The notes under the pieces: model-generated
Database searches by the model: none
The model's input: only the letters and a program-made list of their open reading frames with translations
What the model was told of the DNA's origin: nothing
Assembly (NCBI GenBank): GCA_002842575.1
Contig: PHDJ01000009.1
Coordinates: 1 to 64,000 of the forward strand
Source of the DNA: Bacteroidetes bacterium HGW-Bacteroidetes-2
GTDB taxonomy: Bacteria; Bacteroidota; Bacteroidia; Flavobacteriales; Flavobacteriaceae
DNA length: 64,000 nucleotides
Reading direction: 5' to 3'
Position numbers and translations under genes: made by a program
Shown here: positions 29,987 through 40,789 of the stretch, one piece after another
Layout: each line of letters starts with the position of its first letter
How positions within the stretch are numbered: the stretch's first letter is position 1

Positions 29987-30421
29987 ATGAGTCAAGTAAA
30001 ACAAAAGGATACTGTAAAAGTACATTACACAGGGAAATTAGAAAATGGACAAATTTTTGACAGCTCAATAGAAAGAGAACCACTTGAATTTACTTTAGGG
30101 AAAGGTCAACTTATTCCCGGTTTTGAAAATGGTGTTTTGAATATGAAAGTAAATGAAAAAAAAACGATAAAAATTCCACAAGCGGAAGCTTACGGGGAAG
30201 TGAAAAAAGAACTTTTTCATGAAGTGGAAAAAGACAAACTGCCCGAAGACCTAAAACTAGAAATAGGTATGGCATTAGTTTCTAAAGCACCAGATGGTTC
30301 TGAAAGACAATTAATTGTTTCTGAAATAAAAGACAAAACAATCGTGGTAAACGCAAATCACCCATTAGCTGGTAAAGATTTAATTTTTGAACTTGAAGTA
30401 TTGGATATTCAAACCATATAA
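29987..30421 (+). CDS. FKBP-type (SlyD-like) peptidyl-prolyl cis-trans isomerase
   Basis: VKVHYTGKLENGQIFDSS; LIPGFENGVLNM; ANHPLAGKDLIFELEVLDI. Confidence 0.92.
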   Translation: MSQVKQKDTVKVHYTGKLENGQIFDSSIEREPLEFTLGKGQLIPGFENGVLNMKVNEKKTIKIPQAEAYGEVKKELFHEVEKDKLPEDLKLEIGMALVSKAPDGSERQLIVSEIKDKTIVVNANHPLAGKDLIFELEVLDIQTI

Positions 30422-30430
30422 ATACAAGTA

Positions 30431-30480
30431 GGGTGTTGATGCGTGAATTTTAAAAGCTCACATTTCAACACCCTTTTTTT
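30431..30480 (+). terminator. intrinsic terminator
   Basis: GGGTGTTGA...TCAACACCC plus TTTTTTT. Confidence 0.8.
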
Positions 30481-30508
30481 AAGATTACTAAGAAATAAGC
30501 TTTTGGTT

Positions 30509-31198
30509 TTATCCAACACTTACCCCAAATATATATCCTATCAACGCTGTAATTCCCATTGCTATCGTACCCCAAAAAGTTATTCGAAGTATTGCTTTTT
30601 TAATGTTTGAACCCCCTGCTTTTGCAGCTACAGTACCTAAAATAATTAAAAACAATAAGGCAAAAACATACTGTAAATATACCATTTGTTTTACAGCTGC
30701 AAAAACTGCCACCACTACAGGCAGTATTCCTCCAAATATAAAGGCTGCTCCTGAAGCAAGAGCTGCTTGCAATGGTTTTGCTTGAGTTATCTCATTAATT
30801 CCTAATTCATCTCTAGCGTGAGCTCCCAAGGCATCATGTGCTGTTAATTGTTCAGCTACTTGAAGTGATAATACCTTATCCAATCCTCTTTTTTCATAGA
30901 TTATAGCCAATTCGTGTAATTCAGCCTCTGGGGTATCCTTTAATTCTTGCATTTCTCTTTTAAGATCTGCGGTCTCGATATCTGATTGCGAGCTAACCGA
31001 AACGTATTCGCCTGCAGCCATAGATAAAGCTCCTGCCACAAGTCCTGCAACTCCAGCAAGAACAATTGGTTCTCTAAAATCAGATGCTGCTGCCACACCT
31101 ATGATAATACTGGCAGTAGATAAAATACCATCATTAGCACCTAAAATAGATGCTCGCAGCCATCCGCTCCTAATTACGTAATGTTTTTCGTCTTTCAT
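30509..31198 (-). CDS. VIT1/CCC1 family transporter
   Basis: ANDGILSTASIIIGVAAAS; MAAGEYVSVSSQSDIE; LGAHARDELG. Confidence 0.9.
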   Translation of the reverse strand: MKDEKHYVIRSGWLRASILGANDGILSTASIIIGVAAASDFREPIVLAGVAGLVAGALSMAAGEYVSVSSQSDIETADLKREMQELKDTPEAELHELAIIYEKRGLDKVLSLQVAEQLTAHDALGAHARDELGINEITQAKPLQAALASGAAFIFGGILPVVVAVFAAVKQMVYLQYVFALLFLIILGTVAAKAGGSNIKKAILRITFWGTIAMGITALIGYIFGVSVG

Positions 31199-31269
31199 TA
31201 TTGTACTATATTATTTGTGATTTTCTTCTAAATATTTTAGAAAAAACGAATTGGAGTTCTCTTAAATTA

Positions 31270-31301
31270 AAAAAGTTCAGGATTTTAGATCTGAACTTTT
31301 T
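31270..31301 (-). terminator. intrinsic terminator downstream of the cold-shock gene
   Basis: AAAAAGTTCAG / CTGAACTTTTT perfect arms. Confidence 0.75.
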
Positions 31302-31321
31302 AAAATAAAATAACAATATTA

Positions 31322-31768
31322 TTATTGTAGTTTAACGTTAATAGCATTAAGACCTTTCATTCCTTGCTCCACTTCAAACACTACTTTATCATTTTCTTTC
31401 ACACTGTCAATAAGACCATTTATATGAACAAATACGCTGTCTTCAGAGTTTTCTAATTTTATAAATCCGTAGCCTTTTTCGGTATTGAAAAAAGATATCT
31501 TTCCTTTTTTAATAGGATCTTCTTTTTCTTCTGGCTCGCGTTTTGGAACACCAAGCTCAATATCTTCGGCGTTTACTTTAATTTTCTTTGAAGGATCCAT
31601 GGGTGTGGAAGATAAATTTCCATATTCATCCACATAAGCATACATATCGTAGCTTGTTTTTTCAGGATTGTCCTTTTTTTCGCGTTTCCTTTTATCTTTA
31701 TCTTCTTTACGCTTTTGTTTAAGTTTTTCTCTTTCGTTCTTGTTGTATGTTTGCTGTGATTTTGCCAT
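31322..31768 (-). CDS. cold-shock domain protein with lysine-rich N-terminus
   Basis: GKISFFNTEKGYGFIKLENSEDSVFVHINGL. Confidence 0.9.
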   Translation of the reverse strand: MAKSQQTYNKNEREKLKQKRKEDKDKRKREKKDNPEKTSYDMYAYVDEYGNLSSTPMDPSKKIKVNAEDIELGVPKREPEEKEDPIKKGKISFFNTEKGYGFIKLENSEDSVFVHINGLIDSVKENDKVVFEVEQGMKGLNAINVKLQ

Positions 31769-31990
31769 AAATTAATCGTGTTGCAACTGTTTTATTGCTG
31801 GTTGTAAAAGTACTATAAATTCAGCACTTATTTTTAAATGTTAAGATAAATATTTTTATAATGATTTGGTAACTACCCAAAAATGATATTTGTTCGATTT
31901 TTTTTACCAGTAAAACATCTTCAAATTATTTTAAGAATTATAACCATTGTATTTTCTTATATTTGAAAAAATCTACTTTAATTATTTTAT

Positions 31991-33547
31991 ATGAAAAAAA
32001 ATATTCCCCTTTTATTGATTTTTCTTGTGTTTTCATTTTCTTTTTTTGCGCAGGATAAAGAAGCCATTATTGAAAACATAATGAAGGAAACCTATGAAAA
32101 CTCACAACTTGAACAACTAGCGCATGAACTTCTTGATGAAATAGGTCCTAGATTGGTAGGAAGCCCGCAGATGAAAAAAGCAAATGATTGGGCAGTGGCA
32201 AAATTTACGGAATGGGGAATTTCAGCTTCAAACCAACAATATGGTGAATGGCGTGGATGGGAACGAGGTGTATCTCATATTGATTTATTAGAACCTAGAG
32301 TTAAATCGCTTGAAGGAATGCAACTTGCCTGGAGTCCTGCTACGCCAAAAAATGGCACTACTGCCGAAGCAATCGTGCTTCCAAAAATCATTGCAGATTC
32401 TATTAGTTTTTCCACATGGATGACTACCTATGTAAAAGGTAAATTTGTTTTGGTTTCTATGCCTCAAGAAACTGGGAGACCAGATTACAATTGGGAAGAG
32501 TTTGCTACACCAGAATCTTTTGAGAAAATGAAAGAAGCAAGAACAGCACAATCTGTTACTTGGAATAACAACATAAGAAATAGTGGTTATACTTCTAGAA
32601 CTATAGATGCAGCTTTAGAAAAAGCGGGTGCTCTGGGTATCATTCAATCATATTGGTCTAAAGGTTTTGGAGTCAATAAAATATTTGGAGCAAGAACAAA
32701 AAAAATTCCAACTGTAGATCTTTCACTTGAAGATTATGGCATGGTGTATCGCCTAGCGCAAAACGGTAAAAAACCAAAAATTAGAATAAGCGCAGAATCT
32801 AAAGAATTAGGTGTTGTTCCTACTTTTAATACTATTGCCCGTATTGAAGGTTCTCAAAAGCCAGAAGAATACATTATACTTTCAGCACACTTTGATTCTT
32901 GGGATGGTGGCAGTGGCGCCACAGATAATGGCACTGGAAGTATTACCATGATGGAAATTGCACGTATTTTAAAAAAATACTATCCTAATCCAAAAAGAAC
33001 CATTCTTATAGGACTTTGGGGAAGTGAAGAACAAGGACTTAATGGTTCTAGATCCTTTGTAACCGATAATCCAACCGTAGTCGAAAACATACAAGTAGTT
33101 TTTAACCAAGATAATGGCACGGGTCGCGTGAGCACCATAAACGGTCAGGGGTTTTTACACGCTTATAAATTTATTGGTAATTGGTTGCAAGATGTGCCTA
33201 AAAAAATTAGCAAACATATTGAAACAACTTTTCCAGGAACTCCTTCTGGAGGCGGATCAGACCATTCCTCATTTGTAGCCATGGGTGTTCCTGCTTTTAT
33301 GATGAGCTCATTAAATTGGTCTTATTGGAATTATACTTGGCATACGAATAGAGATACCTATGATAAAATTGTATTTGATGATGTAAAAAACAACGTGGCA
33401 CTTATTGCTATAATGACCTATTTAGCAAGTGAAGATTCAGAGAAAACAGAAAGAGATAAAATAGTTTTACCTATTAGCAAAAGGAGTGGAGAACAAGAGC
33501 AATGGCCTAAGCCTAAAGATGGAAATAGAAAAGGTGGATTAGATTAA
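31991..33547 (+). CDS. M28-type zinc aminopeptidase
   Basis: ILSAHFDSWDGGSGATDNGTG; LWGSEEQGLNGS; GGGSDHSSF. Confidence 0.9.
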   Translation: MKKNIPLLLIFLVFSFSFFAQDKEAIIENIMKETYENSQLEQLAHELLDEIGPRLVGSPQMKKANDWAVAKFTEWGISASNQQYGEWRGWERGVSHIDLLEPRVKSLEGMQLAWSPATPKNGTTAEAIVLPKIIADSISFSTWMTTYVKGKFVLVSMPQETGRPDYNWEEFATPESFEKMKEARTAQSVTWNNNIRNSGYTSRTIDAALEKAGALGIIQSYWSKGFGVNKIFGARTKKIPTVDLSLEDYGMVYRLAQNGKKPKIRISAESKELGVVPTFNTIARIEGSQKPEEYIILSAHFDSWDGGSGATDNGTGSITMMEIARILKKYYPNPKRTILIGLWGSEEQGLNGSRSFVTDNPTVVENIQVVFNQDNGTGRVSTINGQGFLHAYKFIGNWLQDVPKKISKHIETTFPGTPSGGGSDHSSFVAMGVPAFMMSSLNWSYWNYTWHTNRDTYDKIVFDDVKNNVALIAIMTYLASEDSEKTERDKIVLPISKRSGEQEQWPKPKDGNRKGGLD

Positions 33548-33571
33548 AAGAAATTTGTATTTATTGCTTAT

Positions 33572-33611
33572 AAAAAAGAGAATAGAGGCTAGTGTCTTCA
33601 TTCTCTTTTTT
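33572..33611. terminator. intrinsic terminator between convergent genes
   Basis: AAAAAAGAGAAT / ATTCTCTTTTTT perfect arms with T-tract. Confidence 0.8.
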
Positions 33612-33656
33612 TTGCTTAGACGCATTTTACTTTCCTTTGAAAAAAATGGTAAGTGC

Positions 33657-36600
33657 CTACTCCTCTTCTTTTAGTCCGTTTAATTTTAAAATTTCTAAGG
33701 TTTTTTCTTTTTGCTGTTCCGCTTCTGATTCTAATTCGAGTTCAATTTTGCCCCCAAACAATCTGTTTGTAAATTCTTTGAACGTATTAAAATCAATAGA
33801 ATAAGATATTCCGGCACCTTGAGCAAAACCCTGATTTTCACCTATAAATTGAATTTCGGTTTCTCTATTAAAAAAGACTAATTTAAAGGTGCCATCTTCA
33901 TTAAGTAAAATTTGAATTTCAAAATTGCCTGCAATGGTATTTTCACTAACTCCGCCAACAGGAACACCAACTTTACCATTAATTAAAATTCGCTCGCTTA
34001 TTTGTGTAGAAAGTGTTACACCAAACCTATCTGAAGTTTCTGCATTAGGATTGTTACTGCCTTGTGTATAATCAATACCAACATTAAATTTTCCATCTTG
34101 ATCTGCAAAAATATCATTTACCAAACCAGAAAAACGCTCCACTAAAGAGGAAGTGCCCTGATCTACTGAAAAACGATCGCCTGAAAATGAGCCCGTTGTT
34201 ATTAGATACAATACCTGAAGTTCGCGTTGTTGCTTGTCTTCCAATTTAAAATCTAATTCCGATTTTGCTATGGAACTTATGTTAGGAAAATTAATTTCAT
34301 ATTCAAAAAGAGGTGCAATTAACTCACCTTGTAATATAATAGAAACATCTACAGGAATTTTCATATTAATGGTTGGATTATCTAACAATACCGAAGGATT
34401 AGCTTGGGTACGATAGGTAGCTCTTATATCTAATCTAGCGCGTTCGGGTCTGCCATCCCAACTTATGTTTCCACCTCTATCTACTTTAAATTCTTTTTGC
34501 ACCAAATTTGCGTATCTAAAATCATACACGGCTTCATATACCTGAAAATCCCCCCACATATTAAACCTGCCTAGTGTGTTTATTTCAATTAAAAGGGTAC
34601 CTTCTCCCCTACCTTTTAACGTAGAATTGTTTTTAATATCAACTACTACCTCCACTAAAGCATCTCTAGTAATTTGTAAATCAAATTCTAACGAAAGACC
34701 TTTTAGATCTTCTCTAACCAATGTTTCTCCTGAAATTCTTGCTGCTTTTTCTTCTGGAGAAAGGAAATATATGAATGAATCATCCCCAATAGATTCGGTA
34801 TCACTTATTGGAATTTTAAAGGTGGTGCCTGGTGCTGTAATGGCATCTACTTTTATTACTAATTCATTTACAGGCCCATAAATGGATGCATAACCATCGA
34901 TAAAAGCGGTGCCATAATATAAGGATTCTTCATTTCCTTCAGTGTCTAATACCAAAAAGCGATTGGTATTAATGTCGAGATTCATTTTCCATTTTGAAAA
35001 ATTATTGTGTTCAAAATAGCCTTCTAAATTTGCAACCGTATTATATTTTGTATCTGTTACTGTAGTGCTTGGTATAGAAAACCGATTTTTTGTTAGGTTA
35101 ATTTTTGAATTGTCTTTAAACAGAAAATCAATGTTGAGGTATGGAATTTTCATTCCTGCAGAATGGATTTCTAATTTGCCGTTAATATCTGGCGATTTGT
35201 ATGCGCCTGCTACTTTGGCATTACCGGTTACAAACCCTCGGATATCGGTTATAATGCTTCCGCCAAATGGACTTAAAGCCACAAGATTAAAATTATTTAA
35301 AGCAACATCTAGATCAATGGTTGAATTTATTTCATTCACTGCAATCACTCCTTTTGCCGTTAGCGATTTTATATTGTTATTTGTAAGGGTTGTGTTTATG
35401 TTGTAACTAGTTAGGTCTTCATTACCTGAAATTTCAAGAATCAGGTTGCCTAAATCATTTTCATTAACCACTAAACTATCGATGGTAACATTAGAATTTG
35501 GATAAAATAAATTTTCTTTCTGCAAAAAATTAAAACTACCATTAACATTTCCTGAAAGTTTCAAACTATCGATTTCGGGAGTTATTTTTCCAATATCTAC
35601 ATCTCTGAATAGTAGCTTAATGTCTTTATAACTAGAATCTTTAAATATTCCTGCCATTTGTATGTATTCATTATTGTGGTTTATCACTAATGAATCAATA
35701 AGAATGTCCTTAAATTTGTTGTCAAATACCATTTTATTTAAGGTATCGTTTTTTTCATTAATAAACCATTTATTCTCTTTATAGGTAATGTCTGAACGTT
35801 TCAGTCCAATAACCGATTTTCCTCTAGGGTTGATGGTGTGGTATAAGGATAAATTAAATAAATCAGAATTTGTTTTTCCACCAATAAATTCTGAGCGTAT
35901 AAACAGGGTATCTTTAAGGGTTACATTGATTAAATTAAAATTAGAAAAGGTATAGAATCCAAGGTTTATGGAATCTATTTCTATATAGGTATTAAAAAGA
36001 GGGTTGTTATTATCTACTTGTAAGCTTACTTTTTCAAAATACTTGTCAAATGTTGTAATTTTAGGTGTTCTAAAATTTAATTTGAATTCTGACTCATCTG
36101 AAGCCACAGAGCCTCTAATGGTTGTATTGTTTCCAATCTTAATTTGTGGTACAAAAATTTCTACTATTTTACTAAAAATCTCAAAATTAAAATTCACATA
36201 CTGGTTTTCTGTGGTTCTGAGAGGGATATAATTTGCATAAATACTCGCTACAGAGTTTTGAAAAAGACTAGGTAAATCTTCTAGTAAGAATCTGCCAGTC
36301 ATTTTGCCGGTAACAATATCGGGTGAAATTACTTCAATGGTTCGGATATCTTCTTCAAAACTTGAGGTGATAAAAATGTCATCAAAAAAGTAATCATCTA
36401 CTAGATTTTGATAGGTACTTTCATAAAATCGAATCGTTCCAACCACATCATCTATAGAAGTTCCGCGCATATCCATTGTTATAGAACCAGTATAAATAGA
36501 AATGCTGTCTCTTTTAAAAAGATTGGTTTTATATAAATCGGCATAGTCTATTTTTGCTTCAAAATCGTAATTGTTTTGTGCTTCAGAAACATCAACCAAG

Positions 36601-38156
36601 CCTTTGAATTGCATTTTTAAGTTTGGATCATCAATTTCTAAACTTCCGTTAAAAATAGGATTTTTAAGTGTGCCAACTAGATTAATGTTTGTGTAGTTGT
36701 ATTCATTGAACATAAAGTTTGAAATATTCCCTTTTAATTGCGTATTTAAAGCTTGCTGAGAAAATCCTTTACCGTTAAACTGTAGTTTAGCCGAGGTTTT
36801 TCCTAAAGTTTTTGTGCCCACCAACTTTCCGATATTAAAATTTTTAATATCCATTGTACCTTCATAGGTTGCCTGATTAACATTGTTAATGGATCCCATT
36901 TTAAAATTAGCTTCCACAAACCCTAATGCGGTGTTTATACTAGAATCTGTATCTAGATTTGTTCCAGAAATAGAGGTAGTTCCGTTAAAAGTAAAAGGTC
37001 CTAAAGATTCCATTTCTTTTGGGAGAACACTTCCTAAAACATTTGGCATAAAACGCCTTAAATCAAAATAATTTGAGGAGATGCTATGATTTGTTGCGGT
37101 AACTGCATAGGTAGTGCCTCCTTTTAATAAATCACGAAACAAGAAGTTTCCTGAAATGGTTGTGCCTTGGTTTGTAAGTTGTACTTCTTTTAATTCAAAA
37201 TCGTTTAGGGTACCTGTAAAAGTGGAAGAAAAAACGATGTTTTGGTCTTTACCAAACTCCTTATAAAACACATTTAAATCGTTTGTGGCAATAGAAGATT
37301 CTTTAATATTTGCTTCAATAAGCACTTCGTCTTCAAAATTTGAAAGGCCATTTTCTTGATAAGCCATCATTACATCGCCTTTTAAGAAAGACTGCTCTGT
37401 GGTAAGGTGTAAATCATAAAATTCCATTTTTTCATTGGTGTATGAAAATTTAGAAGCCACTTGGGTAACCTGAATCTGATTATTAAACATAAAATTTAAA
37501 TATTCAATGTTTGAATTCACATCAACATCCAATATTTTAAATTGATTTGCCTTTAAATTTAAATTTGTAAAGCTTACAATTTCAGGGTTTTCTGAATTTT
37601 CATTTATAATTTTTATATCTGCATTTGTAAGTTTAATGGTATTAGATTCTAATAAAAAATGCGAATTGGGGTTAGGCACTTTTGGAGCAAATTTTTTAGA
37701 AAAAATGGTCAGGTTATCCGTTTCTTCATCGCGGTAGGTTTTGATATATAACTTAGCATCCTGCATGTCTATATTTCCAAAGCCAAGTTGGCTCTTAATA
37801 AGATTTCTAAAATTTAAAATATCTGTATCTAATTTTCTGGCATAAATTAATGTATCCTGATGGTGGTCTGCAATATAAACTTCCTGAATGGCTACTTGCC
37901 CCTTCCAGTTAAGACCAATCCTTTTTATGTGAATATCGGTGCCATAGCTTTCATTTAAACTTTTTGTTACTTGGTTTGCAATTTTAGTTTGCACGGCTGG
38001 AAAAGAAATTAAAACAATTAACGAAATTATAAGCAATAGGAAGACTAAAAAAATACGAAAGAGAATTTTCCTCCATTTTTTTTTATTTTTTTTCAAAGGA
38101 TTAGATGTTATGCCCATATCCTCTTGGTTCTCCTGTTGATTTTCACTTATGGGCAT
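33657..38156 (-). CDS. tamB: translocation/assembly module TamB
   Basis: N-terminal TM, very long repetitive beta-rich AsmA/TamB body, C-terminal TamB domain. Confidence 0.88.
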   Translation of the reverse strand: MPISENQQENQEDMGITSNPLKKNKKKWRKILFRIFLVFLLLIISLIVLISFPAVQTKIANQVTKSLNESYGTDIHIKRIGLNWKGQVAIQEVYIADHHQDTLIYARKLDTDILNFRNLIKSQLGFGNIDMQDAKLYIKTYRDEETDNLTIFSKKFAPKVPNPNSHFLLESNTIKLTNADIKIINENSENPEIVSFTNLNLKANQFKILDVDVNSNIEYLNFMFNNQIQVTQVASKFSYTNEKMEFYDLHLTTEQSFLKGDVMMAYQENGLSNFEDEVLIEANIKESSIATNDLNVFYKEFGKDQNIVFSSTFTGTLNDFELKEVQLTNQGTTISGNFLFRDLLKGGTTYAVTATNHSISSNYFDLRRFMPNVLGSVLPKEMESLGPFTFNGTTSISGTNLDTDSSINTALGFVEANFKMGSINNVNQATYEGTMDIKNFNIGKLVGTKTLGKTSAKLQFNGKGFSQQALNTQLKGNISNFMFNEYNYTNINLVGTLKNPIFNGSLEIDDPNLKMQFKGLVDVSEAQNNYDFEAKIDYADLYKTNLFKRDSISIYTGSITMDMRGTSIDDVVGTIRFYESTYQNLVDDYFFDDIFITSSFEEDIRTIEVISPDIVTGKMTGRFLLEDLPSLFQNSVASIYANYIPLRTTENQYVNFNFEIFSKIVEIFVPQIKIGNNTTIRGSVASDESEFKLNFRTPKITTFDKYFEKVSLQVDNNNPLFNTYIEIDSINLGFYTFSNFNLINVTLKDTLFIRSEFIGGKTNSDLFNLSLYHTINPRGKSVIGLKRSDITYKENKWFINEKNDTLNKMVFDNKFKDILIDSLVINHNNEYIQMAGIFKDSSYKDIKLLFRDVDIGKITPEIDSLKLSGNVNGSFNFLQKENLFYPNSNVTIDSLVVNENDLGNLILEISGNEDLTSYNINTTLTNNNIKSLTAKGVIAVNEINSTIDLDVALNNFNLVALSPFGGSIITDIRGFVTGNAKVAGAYKSPDINGKLEIHSAGMKIPYLNIDFLFKDNSKINLTKNRFSIPSTTVTDTKYNTVANLEGYFEHNNFSKWKMNLDINTNRFLVLDTEGNEESLYYGTAFIDGYASIYGPVNELVIKVDAITAPGTTFKIPISDTESIGDDSFIYFLSPEEKAARISGETLVREDLKGLSLEFDLQITRDALVEVVVDIKNNSTLKGRGEGTLLIEINTLGRFNMWGDFQVYEAVYDFRYANLVQKEFKVDRGGNISWDGRPERARLDIRATYRTQANPSVLLDNPTINMKIPVDVSIILQGELIAPLFEYEINFPNISSIAKSELDFKLEDKQQRELQVLYLITTGSFSGDRFSVDQGTSSLVERFSGLVNDIFADQDGKFNVGIDYTQGSNNPNAETSDRFGVTLSTQISERILINGKVGVPVGGVSENTIAGNFEIQILLNEDGTFKLVFFNRETEIQFIGENQGFAQGAGISYSIDFNTFKEFTNRLFGGKIELELESEAEQQKEKTLEILKLNGLKEEE

Positions 38157-38239
38157 TCCTTAAATTTTTTGATCCGTTTTAATGTTTTAACTTTGCGCTT
38201 CACATATTTTTAAATGAAACCACTTTTATGCCATTTTAA

Positions 38240-39262
38240 ATGAAAAAAGAGTCCATTTACATTTTAGGTATTGAATCCTCTTGCGATGATACCGCTGCGG
38301 CTGTGTTACACAACGGAAAGATACTATCTAATGTTGTAGCAACGCAAAAAATTCACGAAGAATATGGTGGAGTGGTACCTGAATTAGCTTCCAGAGCTCA
38401 CCAGCAAAATATTGTTCCTGTAGTTCACCAAGCGTTACGCCTAGCAAATATCGACAAAAAAGATGTAAATGCCATAGCTTTTACACTTGGACCAGGATTA
38501 ATGGGTTCGCTATTGGTAGGTGCTTCATTTTCAAAGTCTTTGGCTATGGGTTTAGCGATTCCATTGATTGAAGTTAACCACATGCAAGCACATATATTAG
38601 CACATTTTATAGAAGCAGAGGGACAAACTCAACCATCTTTTCCTTTTTTAGCACTAACCATTAGTGGTGGTCACACTCAAATTGTACAAGTGAATGACTA
38701 TTTTGACATGAAAATACTTGGAGAAACTATCGATGATGCTGTGGGTGAAGCATTTGATAAATCTGCTAAAATTTTAGGACTTCCTTATCCAGGCGGTCCA
38801 TTTATAGATAGGTATGCCCAATTAGGAAATCCTAAAGCATATCTTTTTACTAAACCAAAAGTAGGCGCAATGGATTTTAGCTTTAGTGGTTTAAAAACGG
38901 CTATTCTTTATTTTGTACAAAACCAAACAAAATTGCATCCAAATTTTGTGGAAGAAAATATAAACGATATTTGTGCCTCTATTCAATTTACCATAGTAAG
39001 TTACTTAATGGATAAACTGAAAAATGCAGTAAAACATACTGGAATTAAAGAAATTGCTATTGGTGGTGGTGTTTCTGCCAATAGTGGTATTCGAAAAGCC
39101 CTACAAGATGCAGAGGAAAAATACGGTTGGAAAACACATATTCCTCGTTTTGAATTTTGCACAGACAATGCGGCAATGATTGCAATGGTAGGTGAATTGA
39201 AATATCGGAAAAGCGATTTTTCTTCTTTAGATACTTCTTCTAAAGCACGAATGCAATTTTAA
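38240..39262 (+). CDS. tsaD: tRNA N6-adenosine threonylcarbamoyltransferase TsaD
   Basis: ILGIESSCDDTAAAV; HMQAHILAHF; LTISGGHTQIV; GGGVSANSGIR. Confidence 0.97.
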   Translation: MKKESIYILGIESSCDDTAAAVLHNGKILSNVVATQKIHEEYGGVVPELASRAHQQNIVPVVHQALRLANIDKKDVNAIAFTLGPGLMGSLLVGASFSKSLAMGLAIPLIEVNHMQAHILAHFIEAEGQTQPSFPFLALTISGGHTQIVQVNDYFDMKILGETIDDAVGEAFDKSAKILGLPYPGGPFIDRYAQLGNPKAYLFTKPKVGAMDFSFSGLKTAILYFVQNQTKLHPNFVEENINDICASIQFTIVSYLMDKLKNAVKHTGIKEIAIGGGVSANSGIRKALQDAEEKYGWKTHIPRFEFCTDNAAMIAMVGELKYRKSDFSSLDTSSKARMQF

Positions 39263-39313
39263 CATGTACATTTCTATGCTTTAAACACTTTTTAATTATA
39301 TAGATTTTATCTT

Positions 39314-40027
39314 ATGCAATTGTTCTACCATCCTAAAGCCTCTACTCTATTGCCAGAAATTTTTTTTAGCAAAGAAGAAAGCAAGCACATTATAAAAGTA
39401 CTTCGTAAAAATATTGGTGATATCCTTGAAATTACCAATGGCAAAGGCTCGTTTTTTACTGCCGAAATTACACAAGCAAACCCAAATAAATGTTTTGCTA
39501 AAATAACGGAAGAATTTCCTCAAAAACCACTTTCTTATCATTTACATCTTGCTGTAGCACCTACAAAACTCAACGATCGATTTGAATGGTTTTTAGAAAA
39601 GGCTACTGAAATAGGCATAAGTGAAATAACCCCTATTTTTTGTGAGCGAAGTGAGCGAAAAAATATAAAACCAGAGCGTTTTGAAAAAATCATACAAAGT
39701 GCCATGAAGCAATCGCTTAAAGGATTTTTGCCCATTTTGCATCCTGCAATTTCATTTAAAGAGTTTGTTTTACAACAAAAAAACAATTCTTCAAAAAAAT
39801 ACATTGCCCACTGTGAGGACACCGATAGAAAACCACTAAAAAAGGAAATTCAAGCCAAAGATTCTATAGTAATTTTGATTGGTCCGGAAGGCGATTTTTC
39901 AGAAAAAGAAATAACGTATGCCCTCACAAATAGATTTGTTCCAATAACGCTAGGCGAAAGTAGATTGCGGACTGAAACCGCAGCTGTTGTAGCATGCCAT
40001 AGTGTGGCTTTTTTGAATGAAAACTAG
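39314..40027 (+). CDS. rsmE: 16S rRNA (uracil(1498)-N(3))-methyltransferase
   Basis: ILIGPEGDFSEKEI; LGESRLRTETAAV. Confidence 0.93.
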   Translation: MQLFYHPKASTLLPEIFFSKEESKHIIKVLRKNIGDILEITNGKGSFFTAEITQANPNKCFAKITEEFPQKPLSYHLHLAVAPTKLNDRFEWFLEKATEIGISEITPIFCERSERKNIKPERFEKIIQSAMKQSLKGFLPILHPAISFKEFVLQQKNNSSKKYIAHCEDTDRKPLKKEIQAKDSIVILIGPEGDFSEKEITYALTNRFVPITLGESRLRTETAAVVACHSVAFLNEN

Positions 40028-40056
40028 TTTATCAATCACTCTAGGCTTATAAAAAT

Positions 40057-40755
40057 TTAGAGATTCCTTCCTGCTATTCTGTCTTTAGCAAGTTGTAATG
40101 CAGTTTGAAAAAAGTCTTCTTTATTAGTGAAAGTATTATCTAGCTCTATAGCATCTTGGGCTTTTACTAAAGGAGAGTCTTTTCTGGTAGTATCTATTCG
40201 GTCGCGTTCCATCACATTTTTTAAAATTTCTTCAAAGGTAACTTTTGCACCATTATCGATATATTCTTTATACCGTCTTCTGGCTCTTTCTTGAGGCGCT
40301 GCATTAAGGAAAATTTTTAGTTCAGCCTGAGGAAAAACAACAGTTCCAATATCTCTCCCATCCATAACTACCCCTTTTTGTTTCCCTATTTTGTGCTGTT
40401 GTTCTACTAATTTTTTTCTTACTTCCGAAATTTCTGCAATCCTGCTTACGTATTGTGAAACCTCTAAAGATCTTATTCTTTCCTCTACATTTTTTCCATT
40501 AAGATACATATCCGCAATACCTGTTGCTGGATTTAATTCAAAATAAAGAGTAACATTGGGTAGTTTTTCTATGAGTTTTTCTTGATTACAATGTGTTTTT
40601 GAAATCAAACCATTTTCTAAAGCAAATAAAGCGATTGCCCTGTACATAGCACCGGTATCCACATACAAATATCCTAAATGTGCTGCAAGACGTTTTGCAA
40701 CGGTACTTTTACCAGTTGAAGAATAGCCGTCAATTGCGATGGTAATTTTTTTCAT
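40057..40755 (-). CDS. cmk: (d)CMP kinase
   Basis: IAIDGYSSTGKSTVAK; VDTGAMYRA; VMDGRDIGTVVFP. Confidence 0.95.
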   Translation of the reverse strand: MKKITIAIDGYSSTGKSTVAKRLAAHLGYLYVDTGAMYRAIALFALENGLISKTHCNQEKLIEKLPNVTLYFELNPATGIADMYLNGKNVEERIRSLEVSQYVSRIAEISEVRKKLVEQQHKIGKQKGVVMDGRDIGTVVFPQAELKIFLNAAPQERARRRYKEYIDNGAKVTFEEILKNVMERDRIDTTRKDSPLVKAQDAIELDNTFTNKEDFFQTALQLAKDRIAGRNL

Positions 40756-40789
40756 AATGAAGATTCCACAAAATGTGGGGAGACTTTTA

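Noticed and set aside
34234-37071. Several 60-113 aa plus-strand ORFs across tamB
   Set aside because: Antisense to one continuous 1499-aa TamB frame; no recognisable domains.
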